Below are positions 1 to 7,711 of a DNA stretch of 64,000 nucleotides, piece after piece (position 1 is the stretch's first letter; each line of letters starts with the position of its first letter). Made by a program: the position numbers and the translations under genes. The notes under the pieces were generated by a model, which was given only the letters and a program-made list of their open reading frames with translations, made no database searches and was not told where the DNA came from. Origin of the DNA: BM506 sp031581485 (lineage in GTDB: Bacteria; Desulfobacterota; Desulfobulbia; Desulfobulbales; SURF-16); assembly GCA_031581485.1 (NCBI GenBank), contig JAVLBA010000003.1, positions 7,265-71,264 of the forward strand. Reading direction: 5' to 3'.

Positions 1-2
1 GT

Positions 3-95
3 CTTGAAAAAGAAACTTCTTGTGGTGCTCCATGTTGTCAGGTAGAGATATACCCCCTGCTCTATTTATCCGGAATTATCTGGTCAGTTCTATAA
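3..95 (+). CDS. Possible C-terminal end of an upstream gene (partial)
   Basis: The reading frame open from the left edge runs 30 codons to a TAA and contains a cysteine-rich CGAPCC stretch followed by a short hydrophobic tail. Nothing upstream is visible, so this may be the end of a real gene or chance. A second frame is open only to position 45. I do not recognise the product. Confidence 0.2.
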   Translation, partial: LEKETSCGAPCCQVEIYPLLYLSGIIWSVL

Positions 96-225
96 CACCC
101 CCAACGTGAGAGTGAAAAGTAACTGTTTTAGGAAGATAATACAGATATTTTACCTATGATGGGACAATCTGGAGGTTAGGGGCAGAGTGAAAAATTAGAA
201 AAACAAAAGTCAAAAGCGGATTTGG

Positions 226-243
226 CCCCTTCTTAGGGGGTGA
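226..243 (+). promoter_or_regulatory. Small hairpin overlapping the ribosome binding site of the first gene
   Basis: CCCCT at 226-230 can pair with AGGGG at 235-239 across a TCTT loop. The right arm is also the Shine-Dalgarno sequence (AGGGGGTG) for the ATG at 245, so the fold would hide the ribosome binding site. A regulatory role is inferred only from this geometry. Confidence 0.3.
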
Positions 244-244
244 T

Positions 245-928
245 ATGACGGACAAAATTCCACTTATTAAACTGTTATGCAATAAAAAAATTATTATGCA
301 TGAAAGAGACCTATATTTTTGGATTAAATTTGGAAATCGCAAAAACATGGAAAGCCTTATGACTTCAGGCACTCTTTTCATGCAACGTTTATCAAAATTT
401 AGAGAAATAGAAGAGGAGGAACGTGGCGATCCAGATGATGGAATTGATCACTCTCTCCAGCCAAACCAAACTCAATTATTAATAAATGGGGGAGCAATTA
501 ATGGAGTCGCAGGCCCCATCAGAATAATTGAAAACGCGTCTGTGAATCCATTAATCTACTGCCTATACGCCTTCACATCTGACCATCTGAAAACTATTGG
601 CAAAAACTATATAGACAAAAGGTGTTTAGAATTTGGAGACACAGTCGTCATAATCAAAGGAGCAGATTTTTACGAACGTATAAAAACAAAATGCGACAAA
701 ATAAAAGCAGAAATTGAAGGAAAATTAGTCAATTATGTGGACAGAAGCTATCATGGAAAAATGGGTCCATTTAAAAAATATTCTAATTTCAAACATCAAA
801 GCGAGTATCGTTTTGTTCTGAACAGCAATATAAAAGACGAAAACTACAAATTTGATATTGGCCCAATTGAAGACATAGCAGAACTACATCCAGCAGATAA
901 AGTAAATGACATTATAAAAATTGCATAA
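245..928 (+). CDS. Hypothetical protein, DUF2971-like
   Basis: A 227-residue cytoplasmic protein with no signal peptide or membrane segment. The layout resembles DUF2971 proteins: an N-terminal phrase on a short 'level' segment (YFWIKFGNRKNMESLM, near residues 25-40), an acidic stretch (EIEEEERGDPDDG), a central CLYAFTSD strand and a late KHQSEYRFVL motif matching the usual conserved E-x-R. DUF2971 proteins are common accessory genes of unknown function and often lie in defence or mobile regions. The ATG at 245 has a strong Shine-Dalgarno sequence (GGGGGTG). Base composition is much more AT-rich than the rest of the window, which suggests recent acquisition. The family assignment is tentative. 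Confidence 0.6.
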   Translation: MTDKIPLIKLLCNKKIIMHERDLYFWIKFGNRKNMESLMTSGTLFMQRLSKFREIEEEERGDPDDGIDHSLQPNQTQLLINGGAINGVAGPIRIIENASVNPLIYCLYAFTSDHLKTIGKNYIDKRCLEFGDTVVIIKGADFYERIKTKCDKIKAEIEGKLVNYVDRSYHGKMGPFKKYSNFKHQSEYRFVLNSNIKDENYKFDIGPIEDIAELHPADKVNDIIKIA

Positions 929-1029
929 ATTGACATAACAAGGGTTTGCAGGTTTTTTGTTGTAATATGTTAGTTCATTTTTTTGATTTATAAATTTGTT
1001 TGAACGTAAACATTTTAGGGAGAAGTTTA

Positions 1030-1452
1030 ATGAAGATTGCAATATTGATAATATCACTGTTCTCTATGCTTATTTTTTCAGGTGTAGCTCTGGCTGGGGG
1101 GAAAGTTGTTTCTGGGGAAGAATACCGAAGTACCTGGATATCATTCTATAAAGAGTTTAGAGTTATGCACAGCGATGGTACTACTTATAGCGGATTTGGG
1201 GCCAACAACCCAAAGGCTCATAGGTGGATTAAAAAGGTTAGGCAATACTCACAAACTACACGTCCAAATCATACTAAGTGGGGATTCTTTAATTTGCCGA
1301 ATGGTGATTTTGTGACCTTCGGAGATTTGGCAACTATTGTTCCCGGAATTCTTAATAGTGACCCTAGAACCGACTTGATTTTAACCAAATATGAGCTTGC
1401 TATGATTTGCGTAGAGAACCCTGATATATGTAAAAAATATGAAATTGAGTAA
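1030..1452 (+). CDS. Small secreted hypothetical protein
   Basis: A 140-residue protein starting MKIAILIISLF, with a clear type I signal peptide (hydrophobic core, then VALA-GG near residues 19-24). The mature part is about 118 residues, rich in aromatic residues (STWISFYKEFRV, GFFNLPNGDFVTFGDL) with two cysteines near the C-terminus. An in-frame ATG at 1000 would add ten residues ahead of the signal peptide. The start at 1030 follows an AGGGAG sequence and gives a normal signal peptide, so it is preferred. Composition is AT-rich, like the preceding gene. The family was not recognised; export to the periplasm or outside is inferred. Confidence 0.6.
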   Translation: MKIAILIISLFSMLIFSGVALAGGKVVSGEEYRSTWISFYKEFRVMHSDGTTYSGFGANNPKAHRWIKKVRQYSQTTRPNHTKWGFFNLPNGDFVTFGDLATIVPGILNSDPRTDLILTKYELAMICVENPDICKKYEIE

Positions 1453-1597
1453 AGTCCCTATTCTGGCAGTAGTTTCCGTTTTGAGATAACTCATTGATTT
1501 TACGTTATGTGATTTTCTGTCTTTCGTAAACTTTTTAGCATTGCACGATGTAACCGGGAGAAGGTGACGTCCATAAGATTATAAGTTTCTTTTCTCC

Positions 1598-1680
1598 TTG
1601 TCGGGTTTTAATCTCACGCGTATGCTACGCAAAACTCGCATAGATGCTCCGGGTGCCTTGCATCATTTTATCTGTCGTGT
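1598..1680 (+). pseudogene. Remnant of a REP-associated tyrosine (Y1) transposase N-terminus
   Basis: The translated segment RKTRIDAPGALHHFICRV matches the highly conserved N-terminal signature of RAYT/IS200-like Y1 transposases (consensus close to ARIDAPGALHHIIxRG). The match stops after about 20 residues and the catalytic HUH and tyrosine regions are absent, so this is a short remnant. It runs directly into the AAATTATGGGGTCAGG motif that recurs elsewhere in the window. The identification rests on recognising the signature by eye. Confidence 0.6.
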
Positions 1681-1712
1681 AAATTATGGGGTCAGGTTCA
1701 AATTAAAGCAGA
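1681..1712 (+). repeat. REP-like motif, copy 1
   Basis: AAATTATGGGGT followed by CAGGTTCAAATTAAAGCAG. The same 31-base pattern with a few substitutions recurs at 6520-6550, and its GGTCAGAGTAAAATTAAA core at 14425-14442. Motifs of this type commonly flank RAYT transposases, and here the motif abuts a RAYT remnant. Confidence 0.5.
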
Positions 1713-1967
1713 TTCGACATTCAGTCCGACATCCTGGTGCAGGCCGCGCATTTCCTTCCCGGGACATCCTGGGTCGCCTCTGCTGGTGCTCCGTACTCTC
1801 CCTTCCACTGTTTGGTTTTTGGGGATTTTGCCCGCAAAATCGTTGAAAGGGCTAAGAAATGACGAGGACACGTAGCGATAGTCCCTGGTTATACTCATAT
1901 AGGGTTATTTTTTGTCTGCCTTTGATCTCTTCCAATCTAAGATCGAAAAAAATATCAATTCAACGTT

Positions 1968-3338
1968 CTAGTTAGTACCTGTCGTCCTGTTTACTTCTGA
2001 AATATATCGATCAACATCAAATTTTCGACGGCAGCCGTTTTGGTTCATGTAACGGACCTTGCCAAAGACCAGTCGGCTGGGCCAGGCCCGATCATGGACA
2101 CCGCCGATGCTCCAGGCAATGCCGCTGTAACCGTTTGGGTCGCGTCCATCCAGGGAATATTTGTCGTTTAAATAGATTGAAACGGACATGGCCTCTTCAG
2201 GGCAGGAAGTCCACTCCAGGATTTTCTTGGCCCAGTACATCCGCAAGTAACCGTGCAGCTTGCCTTTATATGCAAGGTCCTGCTGGCAGGCGTTCCACAG
2301 CCTGTCAGCGGTTTCCGCCTGCTCAAACTGATCACGGCTATAGAGGTATTCACGCTTGTCGCGCCGATGGTCAGCATGGCTCTTCCTGGCCCAATCCGGA
2401 AAAGCTTCTACTGTGTCATACCTTTGATTGTAGTAGCAAAAATTATCTGCCAGCTCGCGCCGAACAATCAACTCCTCAAGGAAATCTTGCTTGGCCCCTT
2501 GCGGAGCTTGAGATCGTTCAACCTCCAGAGCCAGGCGCTGGGCTGACAGCTGGCCGAAATGAAGATAGGGTGAAAGGCCGGACTGGCCATTGAGGCAGGG
2601 GTCGTTTCTTCTGTCTGGATACCCTGCCAGACGATTTTGAATAAAATCCGTCATGGCTTGCCATGCCCCAGCTTCTCCTGGCACAAAAAAGGAGGACTCG
2701 GCTACTGATTGATCCCTGACCCTGTTGAGGATGGTTTTTACTTCAACGTTGCTTATGGGGCCGGCGGAAGGGAAAGGGTGGACAACCAAGGTGGGGAAAT
2801 CAGTCAAAAAATCGGCCAGTTTGCTCTTTATTTTCGGCCTGATGGTGTAGGCTGCGTATTCCTGTTTATTCGAGGTCTGCCAGCAGGGGATGATGTTATG
2901 GCTGTCCACTTCATAAACCGACATGGAGGCCTGATCCAGAAGCTGATTTTTCCACTGATGTTTGATGCGTAAAGGGTCGAAATCGGTAACTACAGAACTG
3001 CAGTTCTCTTTAGTCAAAAATCGCGCCACCTCGTAACCCGGATCTCCAAAGAGCAGATCAAAGCCTATATCCAAAGGTTTCAGAGTATGGGCAACCTCTT
3101 TCAGGCCTCTGGTCAGGAACCCGAAATGACGGAGATTGGCTCCCAAAAAATCAGAGGTCAGGCAGAAAACCACCCGCAGATCCCGCTTTAGCTCCAGGGC
3201 AAGATGCTGGGCATAGAGCAGGGCCCAATTATCAGCAACCCGTTGATCCCTGCTCATCCAGTAATACACGGGGCCGGTTCCCAGAGTGCCGGCTGCCAGG
3301 AGCCGCACCCTCATGGAATCGACCCCCTGCTCAGTCAT
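1968..3338 (-). CDS. phr: Class II deoxyribodipyrimidine photolyase
   Basis: A 456-residue flavoprotein of the class II CPD photolyase family, which repairs UV-induced cyclobutane pyrimidine dimers using light, FADH- and usually an antenna chromophore. The N-terminal part (YYWMSRDQRVADNWALLYAQ, VVFCLTSDFLGA) is the class II antenna-domain signature. The C-terminal half carries FAD-domain phrases such as SPYLHFGQLSAQRLA, FLEELIVRRELADNFCYYN, KLHGYLRMYWAKKILEW and DPNGYSGIAWSIGGVHDRAW. The start is placed at the ATG at 3338, which overlaps the stop of the upstream PEP-synthase-like gene by eight bases (ATGACTGA), a translational-coupling arrangement. An upstream in-frame ATG at 3377 would lie deep inside that gene. 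It is the last gene of a three-gene operon. Confidence 0.93.
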   Translation of the reverse strand: MTEQGVDSMRVRLLAAGTLGTGPVYYWMSRDQRVADNWALLYAQHLALELKRDLRVVFCLTSDFLGANLRHFGFLTRGLKEVAHTLKPLDIGFDLLFGDPGYEVARFLTKENCSSVVTDFDPLRIKHQWKNQLLDQASMSVYEVDSHNIIPCWQTSNKQEYAAYTIRPKIKSKLADFLTDFPTLVVHPFPSAGPISNVEVKTILNRVRDQSVAESSFFVPGEAGAWQAMTDFIQNRLAGYPDRRNDPCLNGQSGLSPYLHFGQLSAQRLALEVERSQAPQGAKQDFLEELIVRRELADNFCYYNQRYDTVEAFPDWARKSHADHRRDKREYLYSRDQFEQAETADRLWNACQQDLAYKGKLHGYLRMYWAKKILEWTSCPEEAMSVSIYLNDKYSLDGRDPNGYSGIAWSIGGVHDRAWPSRLVFGKVRYMNQNGCRRKFDVDRYISEVNRTTGTN

Positions 3339-5535
3339 CGCCTTTTCCACCCAGGGTAACGATGCCAAGATACCCATCCACGGTAATAACCTGACCGCTG
3401 GTAATAAGCGTCATCGCCTCCGGAATACCAGTCACACAGGGAATACCGTATTCACGGGCGATTATCGCACCGTGGATCAGCATGCCACCCCGTCTTTCGA
3501 CAATGGCTGCCGCCAACGGCGCAACAAAGGTCATATTAGGGTCAATGGCGTCTACAACAAGGATCTCGCCCTCTTGAAAAGATGCCAGATCACTGGGGTC
3601 TTGAATGAGCCGGCATGGTCCACGGGCGATGCCCCTGGCAGCGGGCTGCCCTGTGAGCTGGCGAGCCTTGATCTGAGTTTTAAGGGTGGTTGCCTCTTTG
3701 CTCTTTGCCGCACCGCTTGACACAGCATCTATTTTTTCACCGCGCAGGGCCTTAATAATACGCTCTGGTTCTGCCTTGCCAAACAGTGCCTGATCATCCA
3801 GCCTTTTTTTTGCTTCACTCACAGCAACAGCAAGCTGTTGTTCAATCTTGCCCAAATAAATATTATCGTCATCACGCAGGCGGTAGCTTGCTCGACCTAA
3901 GTCGAGTATCTCCTGGCCGGAAAAAGCAAGCTGGGCAAGACGTGCCTTTTCTAAAAAAAGCTTCACCTTTTCCTGAGCTGCCGTTTCCCTGGTGCTCTGC
4001 ATTGGCTTCTTGGCAAATTGACCAAGCACGGCAAAGAGCATTTTTTGCGAGTCCTGCTCATCCACCAAGTCCGTCTGACTGCTGAAAAGGTTGCCGAACC
4101 CTCTTTTAAGCTGATTCAGCTTTACTAAAAACTCCTCATGGGTAATTGCCGACAAATACCCCCGGTTCAACTGCCCGGCCAGTTGGGGATCTTCATTGAT
4201 TAAGGCAGCAAGCTCTGCCATCAGCTTGTTTCGTGCTGTACTCAGCATGGCATTGCCGGCAAGAAGCGAAACAAACTCAAAAGGTTCATCCGGTTTAATC
4301 AGGTCGTTATACACCTCACCAAAAAGCCTCATACCATGAGCAAAGGGGATGAACTGCTGCCAATAGATATCAACCCATTTCTGATTGATGGCCATCCGCC
4401 GTTCGACTTCGGCGGCCAACTCCAGATCAGACATTGACTCCAGCTTAATTTCCTCAAGTGCCTTGGCCTCCTCAGCCATGGCCGGTAGCTGGGTGCCCTC
4501 AATTTCCTGTTGCAGTTTGATGAGGTTCCCGAAACTGCGGTGCAGGCTGAAGTACCATGATCGCTCATCCTTTTGATCCCCGACAGCAAGGGACGTAACC
4601 GGTCTTGACTGCAGGACAATGAGCTTACCGTTGCTGAAAGTCCATTCACAATCCTGAGGGCAGCCAAAATACTTTTCAAGATCAAGGGCAAGATTGCCTA
4701 CAGCGGCAAGCTCTTCATTGCTCAGGGACGGTTTTGCTGCCTGACTGCCGACAACCTCCTGCTTGTGGAGGCCATGCCCATCCCGTAAAATTGCTTGCCG
4801 GGGCTGATTCGCCTCGCTCAAAGAGAGCACTGAGCCATTTTTTCGGTCCACAATCCAGCGATCAGGCTCGATCTCGCCGTCAACAAGGCCCTGATTAAAA
4901 CCATAGACCGATTCGATTACCATTTGGCCGGGCTGGTCAGGATGCTGGCTAAAAACAATGCCTGACGTATCACTGTCGATCATATCCTGGATGACCACCG
5001 CCATGCGCGACTGCCGGGCATCAAGACCAAGTTCCTGACGGTAGAGAAGAGCCCGGTCGTTCCATAAGGATGCCCACACCTTCTTTATATGATCAAAAAG
5101 CTGCTCCACTCCCCGGATATCAAGATAAGACTCGTGGAGGCCGGCAAAGGATGTATGTCCGGCATCTTCGTCAGGCGCCGAGGAGCGAACCGCCATGGCT
5201 TTACCGACAAAATGACGTTCAACATATTCTCTGATTTGGCTGGCCAGTTGATCAGGGAACCTGCCATTGAGGAATAAATTACGGATACGCAGCGAGGCAT
5301 CCCAAATCTCCTCCCATCGCATTTCTTTAAAATCCTTTCGCGCCAGTTCAAGCTGAATCTTCTCCCTGGCGCCATTGGCAGCAAGAAAATCATCATAGGC
5401 AGTGCTATGCAGACAGAGAGTAGCAGGTATGGAAAATCCACCGTGGGCCAGACGCGCCAGGGCCGCGCCTTTGCCGCCCAGGAGGCTGACACTGTCAACA
5501 CTGTTGGCTTTATTAAGCAAAGATATCATGGTCAT
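3331..5535 (-). CDS. PEP synthase / rifampin phosphotransferase-like dikinase
   Basis: A 734-residue protein with the swivelling phosphotransfer layout: an N-terminal ATP-grasp (PPDK/PEP-synthase nucleotide-binding) domain with LGGKGAALARL, AVRSSAPDEDAGHTSFAGLHES and DCEWTFSNGKLIVLQSRPV, a central mostly helical region (about residues 320-620), and a C-terminal PEP-utiliser mobile domain with the phosphohistidine motif GGMLIHGAIIAREYGIP (His688). It lacks the TIM-barrel PEP/pyruvate-binding domain of true PpsA. Length and order resemble the rifampin phosphotransferase (RPH) family, in which ATP, phosphate and an acceptor give a phosphorylated acceptor, AMP and pyrophosphate. The acceptor is unknown here. 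It overlaps the genes on both sides, so it is operonic with an FMN-binding protein and photolyase. The ATG at 5529 is an alternative start. Confidence 0.85.
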   Translation of the reverse strand: MTMISLLNKANSVDSVSLLGGKGAALARLAHGGFSIPATLCLHSTAYDDFLAANGAREKIQLELARKDFKEMRWEEIWDASLRIRNLFLNGRFPDQLASQIREYVERHFVGKAMAVRSSAPDEDAGHTSFAGLHESYLDIRGVEQLFDHIKKVWASLWNDRALLYRQELGLDARQSRMAVVIQDMIDSDTSGIVFSQHPDQPGQMVIESVYGFNQGLVDGEIEPDRWIVDRKNGSVLSLSEANQPRQAILRDGHGLHKQEVVGSQAAKPSLSNEELAAVGNLALDLEKYFGCPQDCEWTFSNGKLIVLQSRPVTSLAVGDQKDERSWYFSLHRSFGNLIKLQQEIEGTQLPAMAEEAKALEEIKLESMSDLELAAEVERRMAINQKWVDIYWQQFIPFAHGMRLFGEVYNDLIKPDEPFEFVSLLAGNAMLSTARNKLMAELAALINEDPQLAGQLNRGYLSAITHEEFLVKLNQLKRGFGNLFSSQTDLVDEQDSQKMLFAVLGQFAKKPMQSTRETAAQEKVKLFLEKARLAQLAFSGQEILDLGRASYRLRDDDNIYLGKIEQQLAVAVSEAKKRLDDQALFGKAEPERIIKALRGEKIDAVSSGAAKSKEATTLKTQIKARQLTGQPAARGIARGPCRLIQDPSDLASFQEGEILVVDAIDPNMTFVAPLAAAIVERRGGMLIHGAIIAREYGIPCVTGIPEAMTLITSGQVITVDGYLGIVTLGGKGDD

Positions 5536-6004
5536 CCGTCATATGCAGTTCCATAACGTGCTGAAAGTTATTAACCAGGATGTAACTTCGCACCGTCACC
5601 TGTAAAAAAGCGGTGGAAGGAGAATGAATGAACTCTTCAAGGTATGGGTGCCGAGTTAGATAGAGGGACCGACAGGCTGCAAGATCATCTTCCCCAACTT
5701 CACTGACGACACCCATAATAGTGACGGCCTCGGCCTGGTGAAAATCAACCTCGGTATTGCTGCGACTGTCCACCAACAGCGAGACACGCGGTTCTGATAT
5801 GAGGTTGATAAATTTTCTGGTAGCCTTCGGAGTTACAAAATAGATATGTCTCAAATCTTTGCTATGAGCAAAAGCAATCAGGCTACTATAGGGTTGGCCA
5901 TGGCGCTGTGACGCCAAAACAGCTAAAAGCTGACTTTCCAGAAGGGCAGAAATTTTTTTACGAATTTCTTTTTCCGTTTCCTGAGGTTGAGTCACGATAA
6001 TCAC
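5513..6004 (-). CDS. Pyridoxamine 5'-phosphate oxidase-fold FMN-binding protein
   Basis: A 163-residue protein of the FMN-binding split-barrel (PNPOx-like) superfamily. Typical features are the first strand region LLAVLASQRHGQPYSSLIAFA, then IYFVTPKATRKFINLISEPRVSLLVDSR, and the strand VTIMGVVSEV. These small proteins bind FMN, F420 or heme and act in redox or heme metabolism; the substrate cannot be told from sequence. It is the first gene of a coupled operon: its last 23 bases overlap the start of the PEP-synthase-like gene, which in turn overlaps the photolyase. A second, divergent PNPOx-fold protein lies at 8180-8575. Confidence 0.8.
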   Translation of the reverse strand: MIIVTQPQETEKEIRKKISALLESQLLAVLASQRHGQPYSSLIAFAHSKDLRHIYFVTPKATRKFINLISEPRVSLLVDSRSNTEVDFHQAEAVTIMGVVSEVGEDDLAACRSLYLTRHPYLEEFIHSPSTAFLQVTVRSYILVNNFQHVMELHMTDDHDIFA

Positions 6005-6077
6005 CTAATATAATTTATATTTTTTACCCGAACATTGTCTGCCCAAATTCCACCACTGGCCCATGCCACATTTTTCT

Positions 6078-6110
6078 TTGACAAATAATAGCAGTTTCCT
6101 ATCCTATAAT
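6078..6110 (+). promoter_or_regulatory. Probable sigma-70 promoter for the small-protein pair
   Basis: TTGACA at 6078-6083 is followed 16 bases later by TATCCT (6100-6105), with a perfect TATAAT at 6105-6110. The ATG of the first small gene lies about 40 bases downstream. The second copy of the small gene (7761) has no equivalent sequence in front of it. Confidence 0.5.
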
Positions 6111-6150
6111 ATCAACCTTATCTTGTTTATCTTAACAAAAGAAGAGCATT

Positions 6151-6270
6151 ATGCCTGATCTAGAAAAATCCGGTGGCTACGAAAGTATGGTGTGGGTTCG
6201 GGACAAGGATGGCAAGGAGTATGCCTATAAGGTAATGGAACCTTACAAGATTAACTCAACGAAAAGGTGA
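6151..6270 (+). CDS. Small protein A (39 aa), WVRDKDGKEYA family
   Basis: ATG at 6151 to TGA at 6268-6270 encodes 39 residues: MPDLEKSGGYESMVWV followed by RDKDGKEYAYKVMEPYK. The core VWVRDKDGKEYA is shared exactly with the 60-residue protein encoded just downstream, so the two are paralogues. This one stops where the longer protein continues into a TKEELTEEER tail. A promoter-like sequence lies upstream. I do not recognise the family. With no signal peptide or membrane segment, it is probably a small cytoplasmic protein. Confidence 0.6.
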   Translation: MPDLEKSGGYESMVWVRDKDGKEYAYKVMEPYKINSTKR

Positions 6271-6463
6271 ACGTCATGGCCGATAAAGCACAAGGTGGAT
6301 TCGGAAATTTGGTATGGGTTCGGGATAAAGACGGAAAAGAGTATGCTTGTTCCGTTGAAGCCCTAAAAGGTAATATCAAAACAAAAGAAGAGCTTACTGA
6401 GGAGGAAAGAGAAAATTGTACGGATGTAAGCACCATCATTGGCACTGAGCGTTGGTAAATTTG
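6227..6463 (+). repeat. Direct repeat, copy 1 (source copy)
   Basis: About 237 bases repeated at 7712-7948 with only a handful of substitutions. The unit contains the last third of small gene A and all of small gene B. This copy has the intact gene A, a promoter and a terminator, so it is probably the original. Confidence 0.9.
6276..6458 (+). CDS. Small protein B, copy 1 (60 aa)
   Basis: A 60-residue acidic protein beginning MADKAQGGFGNLVWVRDKDG, with a single cysteine after KEYA, a charged KTKEELTEEERENC segment and a C-terminal IIGTERW. The ATG at 6276 is preceded by AAAAGGTG at good spacing; the in-frame GTG at 6267 would overlap gene A. The protein is identical to the one encoded at 7761-7943. 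It is followed by a strong terminator (6482-6517). The conserved, retained open frame in two copies and the paralogue upstream argue that it is a real gene. Function unknown. Confidence 0.7.
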   Translation: MADKAQGGFGNLVWVRDKDGKEYACSVEALKGNIKTKEELTEEERENCTDVSTIIGTERW

Positions 6464-6481
6464 GCCAGCAAACAACAGCCC

Positions 6482-6517
6482 AAACCCGCTTTGTGATTAA
6501 CAGAGCGGGGTTTTTTT
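6482..6517 (+). terminator. Rho-independent terminator after small protein B copy 1
   Basis: CCCGCTTTG (6485-6493) pairs with CAGAGCGGG (6501-6509), allowing one G-T pair, and is followed by a run of seven T. Confidence 0.85.
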
Positions 6518-6519
6518 AT

Positions 6520-6592
6520 AAATTATGGGGTTCGAGTCAAATTAAAACAGGGAATAGAGTAAGCTGATACTCGTTTAATTTTACTCTGGCCC
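6520..6592. repeat. REP-like motif, copy 2, as an inverted pair
   Basis: The left arm, GGGTTCGAGTCAAATTAAAAC (6528-6548, preceded by AAATTATG as in copy 1), pairs imperfectly with the right arm GTTTAATTTTACTCTGGCCC (6573-6592) across 24 bases. The right arm read in reverse gives GGGCCAGAGTAAAATTAAAC, the same core found at 14425-14442. The structure resembles a paired REP (BIME) or a miniature element whose ends are RAYT-type termini. Confidence 0.5.
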
Positions 6593-6765
6593 GGACAACA
6601 GCAGTTAATGCCTTGATATTTTTCCATATTTTTTATCTGTTCAATGCCCGTTATCTAAAGGCACCCGTCCTTACTGGTCTTTGGCCTTGTTGAAATTGAG
6701 AAGGTGATTGTACGACGAAATGAAAATAGCGCCTGCGTGAAATGGCTGATCTGTTCAATCTTACC

Positions 6766-7629
6766 TCATTGCAAAGAAAGCAGGTACGTTCGCAAGTTTT
6801 TTGTTTGGTCGTCCAAGCCCAGCTTGCGGCGCAGATTCTTACGATGGAAGCTGATGGTGTTCACCGACACCCCCATAACATCGGCGATCTCCTGGCTGCT
6901 CTTGCCCTGGCGCACTAACGAGGCCACGTCAAGCTCTTGCGGAGTGACAAGCAAATGAAGAGATGACAGTTTATTTAAAAAAGGCGAGGCGATATCGTTA
7001 AGATTTTTTTCTATGATATCCACCAATACTTCATCTCGGCCCTTCATTTGAGCCTCTTTCAACTTCTCCACATAGGGCAGCACCAGGTTCTTGATGTTGG
7101 CTGCTATGCGCTGCTCAAGTTCCGCCAGATCACGGTCTCGATGGTCAAGCAAGACTTTTAAAGCAATATTAGCCTCTTCCAATTTGTCACTTTTTCCACG
7201 CAATTCTGCTTCTTTGACGCGAAGATCCTCTTGCGCCAGGAAAAGGGATGTAATGTTTTCATGGACAACGACAACCCAATTTTTGCCTTCACCAAGATGG
7301 TAGGGCAGTATTCTAAGATTAAACCACCGCTTTTTTGTTGGAGTGTGACAGGGATATTGGGCAACAAACTCCAGCAGATCTCCGTTTAATATCTTTTGAA
7401 TGCCCAGGGCAACAAGCGCTCCTTCCTCTTCACCGGAATCTCTTGCCAGCTCACAAATATGCAGATAGTTGACACCTATGCAGTCGATTTTGCCTTCGAA
7501 ACCATTGTCAGAAGCAAAATTCTGCCAGGCCCTGTTCGTCTCGACAATAATTCCTTGCTCATCAAGAACAGCAACATGGGCTGAGAGAGAGTTGACGATC
7601 CCCTGATATAAACTATTGTCCACATGCAC
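6766..7629 (-). CDS. PAS domain, LuxR-family transcriptional regulator
   Basis: A 287-residue one-component regulator. Residues about 8-130 form a PAS sensor domain (AHVAVLDEQGIIVETNRAWQ, RWFNLRILPYHLGEGKNWVVVVHENIT). A coiled-coil linker follows (about 130-190). The C-terminal GerE/LuxR helix-turn-helix reads VTPQELDVASLVRQGKSSQEIADVMGVSVNTISFHRKNLRRKLGL in overlapping parts (about residues 228-275). The PAS domain lacks the NCRFL cysteine motif of LOV blue-light sensors, so the ligand is unknown. A good ribosome binding site (AAAGGAGTG) precedes the ATG. The gene lies between two direct repeats of a small-protein gene and next to the lipid and photolyase clusters, which may be its targets. 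Confidence 0.9.
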   Translation of the reverse strand: MHVDNSLYQGIVNSLSAHVAVLDEQGIIVETNRAWQNFASDNGFEGKIDCIGVNYLHICELARDSGEEEGALVALGIQKILNGDLLEFVAQYPCHTPTKKRWFNLRILPYHLGEGKNWVVVVHENITSLFLAQEDLRVKEAELRGKSDKLEEANIALKVLLDHRDRDLAELEQRIAANIKNLVLPYVEKLKEAQMKGRDEVLVDIIEKNLNDIASPFLNKLSSLHLLVTPQELDVASLVRQGKSSQEIADVMGVSVNTISFHRKNLRRKLGLDDQTKNLRTYLLSLQ

Positions 7630-7711
7630 TCCTTTTTGATAGTTTTTACTATTAATTATCTATCAATTTGCCTGTATTGTTTTTGCACCAATCCCTGCTT
7701 AAAGTCAATAC

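Larger units (their letters stand above)
1453..1967. other. Gene-free stretch with transposase scrap and REP-like motif
   Basis: This 515-base interval between the secreted protein and the photolyase stop holds the transposase remnant at 1598-1680 and the REP-like motif at 1681-1712. The remainder (1713-1967) has no supported gene. Short open frames on both strands there lack ribosome binding sites and recognisable similarity. Confidence 0.6.
6459..6765. other. Gene-free stretch: terminator plus REP-like inverted pair
   Basis: This 307-base interval holds the terminator at 6482-6517 and the inverted REP-like pair at 6520-6592. From 6600 to the stop of the LuxR-type gene I see nothing that supports a gene. 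Confidence 0.6.

Noticed and set aside
6527..6545. GGTTCGAGTC, resembling a tRNA T-loop
   Set aside because: The flanking bases do not pair as a T-stem and no acceptor or anticodon arms are found; it belongs to the REP-like motif.
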